From NCBI GenBank assembly GCA_900095095.1, contig FMBT01000308.1, forward strand, positions 1-64,000: a stretch of 64,000 bases of DNA, given 5' to 3'. Positions 1 through 12,172 of the stretch are shown here, one piece after another. The position numbers and the translations under genes were made by a program. A model generated the notes under the pieces. It was not told the DNA's origin. It ran no database searches and saw only the letters and a list, made by a program, of their open reading frames with translations. The first letter of the stretch is position 1. Every line of letters begins with the position of its first letter. The DNA is from Fragilariopsis cylindrus CCMP1102. Its lineage: Eukaryota; Bacillariophyta; Bacillariophyceae; Bacillariales; Bacillariaceae.

Positions 1-2984
1 CATCTTCTTCTCTGTTCGTACTACCCTCTACTCGCTCTGGTATCGGTGGCGTTTCGGACACACTTGTCAAATCGCCGGATTCACCACCAGATTCACTAGA
101 GCCACCATCACAGTCGGTTGTAGCGGTGGTAGCACTTAAAATAGAGTAGGTCTTTTGTCTACCCTTTACCGATTTTATCCTTCGATTCTTTATTGTCGGT
201 TGCTTCGTAGTATTAGGGGTTAAAATTGAATCATTCGATGATGATGTATGATCCTCTTCAATAATTGTATCCTCTTTCTCATCATCGTCGTGCTCAAAAT
301 GCTCAACGTGCTGATAAGTGGCGGTGGTATAAGTCATCGCTGCTGCAGCCGATTTTATCCTTCGATTCTTAACTGTCGGTTGCTTCGTAGTATTGGGGGT
401 TAAAATTGAACCATTCGATGAAGATGTATGATCTTCTTCATTAATTGTATCATCTTTCTCACCATCGTCGTGCCCATCATGCTGATAAGTGGCGGTGTTA
501 TTAGTCATCGCTGCTGCAGCCAATCGGATTTCTACCGATAAATCCATTTCATTGAGTCTCATAGAAGGACTAGTAATAGTAGTAGCTGCACAGTCAAGAT
601 GAGCTGCCGTCATAGCAGCTAGTGTTGCGGCCATTTCAATCTCCACGGAAAGATCTGCCTCGTCTTGTCTCATCGAAGGGCTAGTTATTACGCTACCAGC
701 ACCGTCATACATATTATTATCCTTTCCCAAATAATGATTGTTATTGTTATCATTGTTGTTGCTGTCAGTACTATTATTTTCTTCCACTTCTCCTTCTTCC
801 TGGTCATCGGCAACATTATTCCCATTACTATCACCAGTTGTCTTCCACGATCCAACGTTCGTACTTAATGATGACATTAAATTTTGAACACCCGACAAAC
901 TTTTTTCTTGGATTCGTAATCGTCGTTCCGAATGTGCAATCTTACTACGTCGTTGTACATCGATTCGTTTTAATCTATCAACTTCATCACGTGCTTCTGA
1001 AAGATTTTCTAACGCAATTTCGTGTAATCCCGCAAGGTTATCAGCACGATCAATAGCAGCCTGCCATTCGGAATTATCATCATGTGATGAACGAAATTTT
1101 CGATTGACTTGTCGTAATTCTTCATCTTTGTTCGTTAATAAATGATTCATGTTAGTGACAGTTTCTCGTTGACGATTCAATTGTTCCTTATACGATCGGA
1201 TTCGAAGTTTGCTTTCTTCGTATCCCTTCGCAAGACGTTTTAATAGAGTCGATAAGGGCATTTTAGACGAATCTTCGCCTTCGTCGTCGTCGTCGTTGTC
1301 ATCATCATCATTTTCATTGTCATCGCCTCCTACATTTATTTCGTCAGCAATTGTTGTTTCTTTTTGTTCATCATTCTTGTCATCGTCATCGTCCTTCTCC
1401 TGATCATTATTATCATCCTCATCATTGTTCTTTTCTTTTTCTTTCCCCAACAGAATTCGTTTTAATTCTTCATCTCTCATTTTTGTTACGTTTCGACGTA
1501 ACGACCGTTCCATATCAAGTTTCGATTGGAGTTCATCTCGTTCACGTATTAAATTCAATTCAATTTTTTTCTTTTCCAATAATACTTTTGCTAATGCAAT
1601 ATTCCGTTCCTTTTCTATAGCAAGTTCATCATTCGATTTAAGTTGATCTGTCAATAATTGAAATTTTTCATTCGTATACCGGTCCTCTAATTGGTTTGCA
1701 TATTCAGTATGTGCATTACGTAAACATGATAACCGATCTTCATATCGTTTAGATATACGATTAATTCCTGCCTGAGATGATGCCAATAATATCGGTGCAG
1801 ATTCTAGTGCAACAACAAGTCGATTATGTCCATTTCTATATGAAGATTCTTTTGCGTATTCAATTGGTATTTTCCCATGTAAATCTGGGGAAAAACAAGC
1901 ATCGGGATAATTTGTTAATAATTCCATAACAACATCTTCTGATGCATTCATTATAACTGCAATATGTAATGGGAACTGACCATGTCGGTCTAAGGTTCTT
2001 GTTCGTAACGCATCAGTATCAGATAATATTAATTTAATTATAACATCAATATCAGCATTTGGACCACAGGAACATGCCACATGGAGTGGTAATCGACCAA
2101 ATGCATCAGTTTGTTTCATGACCGACGATTGTTGTTCTTTTTGAATGGTATCATCATTAATAGTATTATTATCAATCACTAATAACAAATCAACAACCGA
2201 TAATGGTGGATTATATCGTAATACGTCATGTAAAAGAGGTGATGTACTTGTACCACTAGCTTTCGTCGTCGAAGTAACCGTTGTTTGTTGTGACGACGCA
2301 ACCAGAGTCGGATTCTTTTCTAAAAATTCAAATACCTTATCCCATTCACGACGTTTCAATAATAGATATAGATCATTCAAACTAATAGCAACACTACTAT
2401 CCTGCAATAATAATTGTGGTGATTGTGGCTGTTGCTGTTGCCGTTGCTGAGATTGAGTTATTGATAGAGCGAATTGTGACAACGATTGTGATATCGACTG
2501 AGACAATGATTGGGAATTTGAAGAATCTTCGCCGTGAATTGTTGTATTACTGCTGGAGTCGGAAATGTAATTATTATTACTATTATTATCACTATCAATA
2601 AGGTTATTGACATTATTGGTATTGTTGATTTTGCTGCAATTCCTCCTGTGTAAGTCGTCGTTCTCGTCCTCGTCATCGTTATTCCGCGGCTCTTCTTGAT
2701 CTTGTTCTATGTAAGACTTTGCATGCGAGATTGGAGATATAGCGGGTGAAACTACAGCAGGTGCTGCTTTTGTTTCTGCTGTTTCAAATGCTGTTGTTAC
2801 TTCTTGTGTTTGCGGTTGATGTTGATGTTGATGCTGCATATGCATATGCATCATCATTTCTTTCGCTTTGTTTGGTATCGAAACGCTACTTTCGCTGCCT
2901 TCATTGTCGGTTAAATAACCCCCCTGTACTTCTACTAAATTACGCTGCTGCTTCTCCGAGTACGATGTCACAATCGTCCTCATG
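1..2984 (-). CDS. Ankyrin-repeat and coiled-coil protein, 3' end beyond the window
   Basis: One reading frame stays open on the minus strand from an ATG at 2984 to the left edge, about 994 codons, so the C-terminus is missing. Residues about 1-250 are low-complexity (His/Gln, Asn, Ser, Gln tracts). About 290-375 hold at least two ankyrin repeats, recognisable by GRLPLHVAC, GQFPLHIAV and GKIPIEYA. About 395-700 are strongly charged and heptad-like, with an acidic Asp/Glu/Asn stretch, and suggest a long coiled coil. The tail is Ser/Thr/Asp-rich and built from internal duplications (see the repeat entries). Ankyrin plus coiled-coil proteins are numerous in diatoms and usually of unknown function; protein-protein scaffolding is an inference. 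No membrane segment or signal peptide is seen. The start is the first ATG of the frame. Divergent from the GST gene at 3540. Confidence 0.8.
169..521 (-). repeat. In-frame tandem duplication, period 180 bp, inside the ankyrin gene
   Basis: Copy 1 runs 169-348 and copy 2 349-521. Both start CCGATTTTATCCTTCGATTC and end in a GCTGCTGCAGC stretch. The copies differ by scattered substitutions and a small in-frame deletion in copy 2, so the reading frame is kept and about 60 residues are duplicated. Confidence 0.85.
530..690 (-). repeat. Second in-frame protein repeat in the same gene
   Basis: Two segments about 107 bp apart encode SPSMRLNEMDLSVEIRLAAA and the near-identical SPSMRQDEADLSVEIEMAA. 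Diverged DNA with a conserved peptide suggests an older duplication than the one at 169-521. Confidence 0.7.
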
Positions 2985-3539
2985 ATTATAACACCGTCGT
3001 TGATGATCGATATCGATGATCGATATCGATATCGCTTCTATGTCACGACCTCAACAAATAAAAAGTTCTGTACCTACAATGTATCGACTGGTTTATTTGA
3101 TTGATTGATTCCTTCGACATTTTGTTACAATTTACAATTTACAAGTACAAGTAACAAGTGAAAGCTTACAACAAGGTCGCCGTCATGATCTTTTTTTCCC
3201 ACTCTAATTACCCACGAATGATAGAACAAATAGATGCTACAACCACATTTTGTCCGACTCGACTCGGTAAAGGCACTTAAGAAGAACCATTCTCATTTTC
3301 CCGCCTGTTTCGCTCTTCAAAATGGTGTTCGATATAATATTTTTATTGAATGTGTGATTGATTCATACCTTCCATTCACGCGGGACTCACTTCGTCATCG
3401 CATCGTCATTAAAAATTGACTATGGATATTGGATTTACAGCAGTGAAGAATTGTGAATGAACTCGTACTGTATCATCAACATCGTCAACATCGTCAACTA
3501 TACTATCCCATATAATCATAATATTCCTCACATCACAGC
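2985..3539. promoter_or_regulatory. Divergent intergenic promoter region (ankyrin gene / GST)
   Basis: No gene seen. At about 3001-3036 there is a cluster of overlapping ATCGATATCGAT palindromes just upstream of the ankyrin start. ATC/AAC trinucleotide repeats (catcgtcaa) lie before the GST start. Confidence 0.4.
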
Positions 3540-4338
3540 ATGAAATACCAAGTGCTATTTCCGTTTCTAATGGCAATGTCGTCGTCGTCAGGATTAACGT
3601 TGTACGGTTCTCAAGGATCCCGATCTCCGCTTGTCAACTGGGGTGCGTCTGAAGTTGGTGTCTCAATCACGATGGGAAATTTACAAAATAATCCACATCC
3701 ATTTGGTCAAATTCCATGTTTAACTGATGACGATGATGTATTAGTCTTTGAATCAGGTGCTATATTACAATACGTCTATTCCAAAGCTGCTGAAACGAAT
3801 GGTGATTCACCTGCTAGGAAAGCTGCTATCACATCATGGATATCATGGGCAAACGCAAGTCTTGATCCAATATGCTTTCTTGAAACACCAGAAGGCAAAG
3901 TGTACGTCGTCCCTTTCATATTTTTGTTCCTGTCATTTTTATGCAATCGATTCTAATCTACCAATCCTTTTCAATATTTATCTTTCTACATTATCTGACC
4001 TATATTCAAATTACAGTTACGATACTGGTTTAAAGAAACCAAATCGTCGAATAGAAACTCTCGATCAGATTTTATCGAAACAAGAATTTTTATTAGATGA
4101 TAAAAATGGTGGATTCTCACTGGCCGATGTGGCAGTGTCATCGTATCTCTTGTACGTACCACAATTCTTTCAGGGTGTCGACTTATCGAGATGGCCGAAT
4201 GTTGTTCGGTATATGAAACAATGTGCCGAACGGAAAGCATACGGTGATGCATTCGGACCGAACGTTCAGGATATGTTAGTTTCATCACTCGGAGGAATGA
4301 TGACAAGCAGCAAAGGAGGGAGGAGGAGAGAAAGATGA
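3540..4338 (+). CDS. Glutathione S-transferase-like protein
   Basis: Two exons, 3540-3901 and 4017-4338, are joined across a GTACGT...TACAG intron of 115 bp and give 227 residues. The N-terminal thioredoxin-like half starts at LTLYGSQGSRSPLVNW and includes the cis-proline region GQIPCL and the glutathione-contact motif VFESGAILQYV. The C-terminal half is the all-helical GST domain, with FSLADVAVSSYL matching the conserved N-capping/hydrophobic staple region. The size is normal for a cytosolic GST. The first 16 residues are hydrophobic and Ser-rich; a second Met at residue 11 is a possible start. The exact GST class cannot be told; the N-half also resembles the GST domain of elongation factor 1B-gamma, but the EF1G-specific C-terminal domain is absent. 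Confidence 0.85.
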
Positions 4339-4556
4339 AAAGAAGAAATTGTTTGGTATGTTCTAAAGCAAATAATAGATAATAATCCAATTTGCTGTAC
4401 GAATTATTTATTCCACTACATTAATGAATGAATGAATGAATGATACAACATATTGATACTCGTAAATATAGTTAACAAGAAAAATAACAAGAATATGTTC
4501 AGACATTCAACCTTATAGTTAATATTTTTTCATATACAATCTACTTGTTTTTGTCA

Positions 4557-6792
4557 CTATTTTTTCCACGGCCTGATTTTCTCCTTTTCCAATCGATACT
4601 CCAAATACGTGACATAACACCAAAGCACTAAACCGAATATCCAAAGGATAAAAATCGTACCGTAGGGAAAATTATCACCACGCGATTGCGAAGAAGACGA
4701 TCTTAACCCAGTATAGCAGTCGGATTGAGTATATCTCCTTCCGAGACGTTTATATCCTTGAAGTTTCGTATTTATCGGCAAAGTTAGATAAGTTCGCAAG
4801 GGAAATTCCGGTTGCGAATCCAAATCGTCTGGATTTGAGTATAAATTTTCTATCGGCGAAATTCCCGAATTGTACGGAACCCATCGAAAGTTCCCACAAG
4901 GTAGCTATACACGAGAGAAGACAAATTATCATATGAACAATGAAAAATGAAAAAAAAACAGAGGCAGGTTGTTCCCGTCAGTATTTGTTTCTTTTTTTTC
5001 CTTTCCTAAACGTCACTTCTTTTTATCCATTGCAATCTTTTCCATACAAATTTAATATCTATATTGTACTTACATCTTCCGATCGGGATTGTTCTGTACT
5101 CAGCTCGATTCCAACAAATTCATTCAATTGATTCAGAGTACGTCGTTTACCGAGTCCGTATATGCCCATATTGTCTAATTTCACTCCTATATCTTCATCA
5201 CCTAGAATTTCTAGGTACGAACGGATCCTTCGTAAAGATATAGCGAGTGCACGATCTTTGCGTTTTTTCCATTTATTGATCCATTCATTTTTGTGTTTGT
5301 TTGGTTGATCGTTAAACTTAATATAGACGATGTTTTGTGTCGGTGTATAGACGTCATATCCACGTGTCCAGAATCGAGCAAAGCGTGCAAATGCTTCAAT
5401 ATCAGATGAAACAAATGGAGTAAAACCATCATACGGAGCCGATTCTTCTAAATGACATTTGGAAAAACTAAAAGCCGGTGCCCAGGTATGCGCTAATAAT
5501 GGTCTTTTAATTTATCGACCTTACCATCTGCCCAATTAGGATGGTAATGCTGGATTAGTAAGGTAATTCGATTCATCCAACCAACAGAACAAACAAATAA
5601 CAAAGAGTGAGTATTTTATATTCAATAGTCATGATAATTTGCGGACCTTTTCCACAAAATGAATCTAAAATGAGTATTATTCATGCTGTGACCATTGACC
5701 ATTCTCGTTTGATTATTGAATAGTAGAAGAAGGTCGTGATGGAATACAGTAATGTAATATTTCCTTACCGGTAGTTTTTCTTTTTCTAAAAAGTCCACCG
5801 CACAATTCCTCGGTACTATCCGATCTGGTGTATTCTGCATATCATTCTGGATGTAGGTTGTTTTTTTGGTTGGTTACTAATAATTGCATATTCATTATTT
5901 GTTAATAACCATTCGTTGCGAACCTTTTCATCCCAATGTTGAACGAATGAATTATGTGTTGCAGTTTGTAAACAAAATTCTTCATTGCCTAAATTTTTTC
6001 TTCCTAATGCACGTGCCCATGTTGGTCCCTTTGTAAAGATATCATTTACTTTAATTAATCGTATTTGATCATTACGAGGACATTTGTTTCGTTCTTCTTC
6101 TTTAATAATAAGTTTGATTGAATCATTTCGAGGTTTTATTCGTTCGTATATACTATCTTTTCCTCCCCCAGCAAGTTTGCAATATACTTCCAAACAATAC
6201 AAATCATCATCAGTGTTTTGATTTTGTTCAACAAGACTAACAACAATATTATCTGGATCTTCTGCAGTTTGAAATAATTCAAGTATGTTTCACCACAGCG
6301 TTGGCCGTCTGGATATTTTTGTGTATCCGGGGGAAAAAAAAAGATAGAGAGAGACAATGAAGTGATATTATAAGGTGAATAATATTATGATTATAATAAT
6401 ACTGATACGATTGATTCAATAATTCGTTAACAAAACACATCAATGATGTGCATTTATATATGTATATATATACATGCATACGACTAGTTGATAGTATTCG
6501 AACAAATGCACGTACCTCGAAAACTTGGTATAGTAACAAGAATTGTTCCATCGCCCAAGACGAATGGTACAGGTATTTTATCTATCGTCGAAGTAGAAGA
6601 AGATGATGATTTTTTGAATAAAGAAAAGGATAGCTTCTTCTTCTTCTTCTCCTCTGGTGGATCATCCGTCTGGTCAATTATTTTTTCTGTATGAACATCC
6701 GTCCAAACTTTACCGTCGTAGAACCGTCCTTCACCAGCACCACTGCCACCATCACCTGCTAGAACGTCGATAATTACATTGTCATTCATCAT
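4557..6792 (-). CDS. GlcNAc-transferase-type glycosyltransferase (PF11397-like), two apparent frameshifts
   Basis: Four exons fit: 6792-6516, 6261-5769, 5549-5074 and 4904-4557, all with GT..AG borders and matching phases, giving about 531 residues. The family signature is clear: a start of the catalytic domain at DGTILVTIPSFR, then KGPTWARALGRKNLGNEEFC, THNSFVQHWD, WAPAFSFSKCH, FARFWTRGYDVYTPTQNIVY and a C-terminal LPCGNFRWVPYN. This family includes Skp1 GlcNAc-transferase-like enzymes that transfer sugar from UDP-GlcNAc. Unusually, one hydrophobic segment, YGTIFILWIFGLVLWCYVTY, sits near the C-terminus, followed by a basic tail, so a C-terminal membrane anchor is inferred. The frame is broken twice: at the T7 run 5861-5867 and at the T4 run 5505-5508. 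In each case one extra base restores the family match. The A/T-rich introns include an ATATAT palindrome near 6455-6475. Confidence 0.8.
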
Positions 6793-7302
6793 TTGTGATT
6801 ATTATGATTTATGCGAGTAGGACAAGGTCTACGTACGTATCTTGTTACTGAAATTGTGGGTAATAAAAGGATAATGGAACTGGATTTACATACAGTAGGC
6901 TATGGTTTTAGCTGAGGAAGTACAAATTGTATATCTACTTTCGAACTTGGTCATAACATCAATTTTTTTCGTTTTGTTTGAACATACTGTAGCTTTGATA
7001 TTTTTTGAATCTTCACACTAGCAGTCCGTGATCAAATCCAGTCCCGTATATCACACGAGGTCGTACATTGACAATTAGACTTTTTGTTACTTGCTTACTC
7101 TTAAGTACAAGTCATGATTATGCCTTGTGGCACATATTATAATTGAGATGCGATGACTGGGCTTAAGATAGGAATTATCACGTGCTAATCACGTTCGATC
7201 GTGATTTGCGATATTGAAGTTTTTCTTTGTGCTTCATTATTTTTTTGCTTTACGAACAGGAAAGCGAATATCGAATAAATCATATAAAACAAGAAAGAAA
7301 GA
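6793..7302. promoter_or_regulatory. Divergent intergenic region (glycosyltransferase / SET protein)
   Basis: 510 bp without a gene. AT-rich sequence with no repeat or motif that stands out. Confidence 0.3.
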
Positions 7303-8963
7303 ATGATCGAAATTACTCAAACAAAATCAGGACGAGGATTGGGTGTTGTTGCAACAGAAGATTTACATCCTGGAATTTTTGGATTGAAAGTCATTACCGA
7401 AGAAGCATTAATTGTCTTTCCAACTTTAGATTGTACCGATGAAGATCAATCTGGTGGTAGTAGTAAAGTTCCAAAATTTCTTGAGCCATGTCCACAAGTA
7501 TATGCCGACTGGTACCGATATCTACAGGAACCTCAATCAATCAAGGATAGGATACTAATGCTATACAATGAAATAGACTGCCGTACGTATGAAATAAATT
7601 TATTACCATATATTATATGCGATACTACTTGTTTTATTTTTATTAATTAATTCTAAAAACTATTATTGTTTGTTCTTTCCTTTCTATTCACACCCTTTCG
7701 TGCTATATATATATACACCATTCTGTAGCTCAAGCTAATGCGTTAAAGAATTATCTTCACAAATATAAAGATGGAATAAATGACGTGGAAGAAATCGATA
7801 AAGATGAAAAACAAATTCTGGATCATATTGGTGAGTTTGTTCAGTTTACGATGGTTATTCGTTTCAACTCAGTCGAATTGCAGCCTCCTGCTCGAGATGG
7901 GAATGGTCCGGGACCTAGTTACGGACATGGTTTGTTTGATCAGGCATGTAAAATGAACCACTCTTGCAAACCCAACTGTGTTTGGTTCACAACTCAAGAT
8001 GGGAAGTCCAAAGAAGTACGTGCGATATCTGTCATACGTAAAGATGAAGAGCTCACGGTAGACTACAATGGGAACGTCTTGGATGCAACACCGCAAAGAC
8101 GTGACGATCTTTTCCAAGCGAAGGGTTTTCTATGCGAATGCGTTCGTTGTGCAGCTGACCATGATGACACTCGACGTTTTAAATGTATCACCCAACAGAC
8201 AAACTCGCAATGTACGGGATATCACTTTCTTTGTCAACCTACCTATTCAAAGGCTCCATCATTAATGGATTGTAACTGCTGTGGAAGAAGACCCACCGAA
8301 GATTATGTGCATAAAGTAATGAAAGAAGAGATGAAGCTCGTTCGAGAAATCAACGAGTTGGACAGTATTGCCGATACTGATGGTATTGTGTCAGTGAAAG
8401 ACAGGATTAAACGACTCGACCCACCACATACGTACCATAGCCTTGCCGAAAAATGCTATCTATTACAAGGAGAACTCTATTCGGCTCTTGGCGAATATAA
8501 ATCGTCCGCCGAAGCTTTTGCAAAGGCCATCGATTGTCGAATTGAGATACTCGGAACTGACTACTGGAGTCAGGCCACAGCCTTCACATGTGAAAGGTTA
8601 GGTGACGCCCTAAAGTATGTAAACATCGAGGAGGCTGAGGAGGCATATAGAAGGACTGTTCGTGCCCTAGAATTGATGCGGGGTGGTGGTCATTCCGACC
8701 CTTACGTAAACTGCGCCATGAAAAAACTTCTTACCGTCCAGCAAAGCAGCGTAGTTCTCAGTAGTGATAATCTTCCACGGGCAGAGTGTCTAAAAGGAAT
8801 CGCAGATGCTCCGGAAGGCCCACCTGTCACCGATTTTCCGTGTCGGCTCTGTGGAAAACCTTCCATTATTCCAACATCGTCACGAGATGCCCTCAGTTAC
8901 TGTTGCGAGTTTCACAAGCAAATGCATCATACAGCTGTGAGAGATCAGTCAATCGCTTTTTAG
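7303..8963 (+). CDS. SET-domain protein of the SMYD type (putative lysine methyltransferase)
   Basis: Exons 7303-7582 and 7729-8963, with an intron GTACGT...TGTAG, give 504 residues. The SET core shows MNHSCKPNCVW near residue 168 (the NHSC substrate/AdoMet motif) and ELTVDYN near 200 (the catalytic Tyr region). A cysteine-rich post-SET segment CECVRC follows. A helical TPR-like region (residues about 260-400, LLQGELYSALGEYKSSAEAF) follows, as in SMYD enzymes. The usual central MYND finger inserted in SET is not seen. Instead a Cys/His cluster (CRLCGKP...YCCEFHKQMHH) closes the protein and could be a displaced MYND-like finger. By family the enzyme would transfer methyl groups from AdoMet to protein lysines; the substrate is unknown. 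Confidence 0.8.
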
Positions 8964-9449
8964 GAAAAACGGAAATCATTTCGAGATCTTTTAATACTCT
9001 ACATTGTGCCGGTACCAGAGCTTCACAAATACACAAATTAAATACTTTTACATAGACGAATACATTTACATAGAGAGACACACAACAATACATTATGCTT
9101 GTAAGCTAAACTAATGTTTTTCTATCTATAACTTTATTGCGTCCTCTACGTATAAACGAAGGCTTAGATGAAGTATTTTTTTGTCTAAATTTATTGGAGC
9201 AGGGACATTAAGCTTATTGTTGCACTGACGAATTTTGGATGGATCTAAAATAAGGTTGTCATTCGCGATGAAACCGTATTAAAAATAGATTCCTTCTAAT
9301 TTTTTATGTCTCTTTGTGTGCGTACGAAGCCACAATAAAATTCTTGCGATTAGCGATGGAACTTCATCGACGGTGTCTGTATTGTTTGTATCTGTTTCTT
9401 GATCAACGAGAAAAGCAAAAGTACATACACAAAAAACGTTGGACTTCTT
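8964..9449. other. Convergent 3' intergenic region
   Basis: 486 bp between two stop codons (SET protein and DUF760 protein). AT-rich 3' untranslated sequence; no gene or notable repeat seen. Confidence 0.3.
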
Positions 9450-11382
9450 TTATTCCAACGTTCCTGGTTCTGATAGATCGATCCCGCTCTCGGTGGTGTC
9501 TCCCGTTAAAGATTTTAGGTTCTTTTTCATTTCTTCTCGTACTTCCAATTCTCTTAAGTTGTAACCGACCGCCAGCTGCCACATACAAAGCTGTGCCATA
9601 GCCTCACCCGATTGTTCCGTTACCGTATCGGGACCGATTTTCCCATCTCCTATCCCCGCCAGGACAGCTTGAACTAAACCCTTCATGCAGACCAATACAT
9701 CTTGGCTCATAGTATTAGTAAGGGATTTTAATTCTTGTCCCGGTAATGTACGGATATAGAGCAATAAATCTTTTCGAAGAGCTTCGTCTTTGGTTTCCTT
9801 CGTTTCTTCTAAATCGTCGCGTAGTTTTGAGACTTCGGCACGCAATTCCGACATGTAGGCGGCAGCATCAACTTCTATTCCATCCCACCATCTTCTGCTG
9901 TTTCCGACGACGATGTTGAGGAGGCAACCTTGTCATTTTCGTCCGCTACATTTGTTGGTTTTGTTGGTGTTGCTTTGTCTTTATCATCTTTCTTCTTTCC
10001 GTATCGAATTTTGAGCTTTCCTTTTATCTTACCAGAAACTAATGGATCGTCATCTTTGTCTAGCAATTCTTTTTCACCCCCTGATAATAGTAGATTGGAG
10101 GAAATATCTTGAGTCATACCCAACGACTGACTCATGGACAATCGATATTCAGCATTCTTAAACATATATCCCGTCATTTGAAGTTGAAACATCTGTATTT
10201 GTGCAGACGAAAGCAACATCAGATATTGTACACAAACAAAGCACAAGAGAAAGGACAAAAATGGGTGAGAAAAATACTGAGTTCCATTATATTTACTACT
10301 GTATGAATAATAGATAAGTAGTCTAAAATATTTTTCCCTGCGTATGTACGTACCAAGCTTGCTAGACGTTGACCGGTTGTGATACTAGTAGTTTCGAATG
10401 CTAATTTTGGTAATGACCCAATCAATCCAAGAATTGTCGTCCGTACAGCTTCTTGTACTCTCGGATCCGACTCGGCAGTGAATTTGGCAATCAGATCTGA
10501 TGGACTGATTTTTGATACTACTTGCATATATGGATTTTTTGCTAACAAACTAGGTGAAGGACCAGTAATTTGTTGTTGACTTTTGTTATTGTCATCATCG
10601 TCACCATTATTATCACTTCCTCCCGCTCCACCTCCACCAAACAAGGCTGATGAAGTAGCATTTCCGCGAGAAGAGACTAAGGAAGACGAAGATGACAGTT
10701 CGGTACTATCATCAGTATCTTCTGTATCGGAGGATGATGATGTCACATTTAGTATTGCAGTATTATTATTATTATCTTCATCTTCGTTATAAGTGGACAT
10801 GAAATCGTCATACTTGTTTTCTTCCACAACGCCACTATTTCGGTCATTGTCTTTTTCATGATCGATATCATTATTGTGTTCACTTTTAATTTCACCAATT
10901 CCGTCATCGCCAAAAGAAATTGGCAAACTTGTTTCACTCATATATTGTCGAGCACGTTTCATACCTTCAGAATCAGGTTTTTTCATCGGATCAAGGAAGT
11001 CTCCCAGGTCGTTGTCATCATCACTGCCTCTGCCCCCACCGCTGCTACCACCACCACCATCGCCATCACCGATGGAAGAAAATAATAATAACAAATTATT
11101 CGTCGTAGCTCTTGTTTTTACTATCGTTGTTGTACCTCTCGGTGTCAATAAAAATGACGACGAAGGAATATTACTTCGACTACTACTTTGATAGGACGAT
11201 GTTCGGAAGGCATCGACGACAGGAGATGTGGTGACGATGATGTCGGTCGAGCCGAGTAGGATCATCAATTCTACTAGAGCAATGGATGCCAACGACAAAA
11301 CGCTGAGTTTTTGTTGTTGTCTTGATCGAATGCACGAAACCCGTATTCTACCGCCGATAGTTGTTCTGCTGGTAAACTTCAT
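9450..11382 (-). CDS. Plastid-targeted DUF760-type protein, one apparent frameshift
   Basis: Exons 11382-10354 and 10192-9450 are joined by a GTACGT...TACAG intron. Adding one base near 9878-9890 (a G-run on the coding strand) gives a continuous 590 residues. The N-terminus has a hydrophobic signal (residues about 25-55) followed by VVDAFRTSS, a diatom plastid-import type site. A long acidic Asn/Ser/Asp-rich linker follows. The conserved part starts at PSLLAKNPYMQVVSKISPSD and continues through MFQLQMTGYMFKNAEYRLSM. After the break come YMSELRAEVSKLRDDLEE (coiled coil), LLLYIRTLPGQELKSLT and GPDTVTEQSGEAMAQLCMWQ. These match plant and algal plastid DUF760 proteins, whose role is poorly known. 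Plastid stroma or envelope location is inferred from the presequence. Confidence 0.75.
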
Positions 11383-12172
11383 CTTTAGGACCTAGTTACT
11401 GTGGTATGTAATGCAGAATAAATGTACTTCTCGGATGCGCTATAGAAAGACTAGTTCTCTTGTACAATTGAAAAGTTCTGTTTTTTTTGACCTTTCGTTT
11501 CTTCTCCTTTTGTGTGTTACAGTGGTCGGCATCTCTGTCTTATGTCTATCTTACTTCTGTGTTAGCCTCTTTTTGCCTTTTCTACTTAAAAAGATTGTGA
11601 CACATGCCAAGAAAAATGAGTGATTGAATAGGGGTAATAACCCCTGTGATTGAATGAGTCACGCCGCCGCGTGGAGTAAAAACGGGACTCGAGGGGAAAG
11701 ACGAACTGAAGATTTATTTCGCCAAATTTAAGAAAAGGAAAAAGTGTTAAGCGACATGAAACTTTATTAAATAATCAGAGCGTGTACATACCTCATTTAT
11801 TTATATATATATAAATGACTGAAGATAGAACATTCATCTATTTTGATATAAACAAGGTAAATTTTTCGTTGGAGAAGCTAAGAAACAAAGTATTTACAAC
11901 GGCTTTATGTGACAATACACATACTGATTGATTGCCGGTCCAGATAACTGTACACATGGGATACACATACTGTACCGAACGAAAAAAGTGTATCCAACGA
12001 CGTCGATACCGTCTCAATCATCCGTTTTACCTACTAGTACGAGCAACCTACAAAGCATTGATCATTCATTGTTGCTGCTATTACTATCACTATTGTTGTT
12101 CGGACATTGAATTCCATACATACATTTCTTCATTGATTACTTAGTTCATAACTCAAAAAATAACGATAAAAG
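11383..12172. promoter_or_regulatory. Divergent intergenic region with stem-loop flanked by direct repeats
   Basis: 790 bp without a gene. At 11620-11655 two exact GTGATTGAAT copies (11620-11629 and 11646-11655) flank a perfect hairpin AGGGGT-AATA-ACCCCT (11630-11645). TGAGTCAC (a bZIP-type core) follows directly at 11654-11661. A TATATATATA run lies near 11803-11812. Confidence 0.45.
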
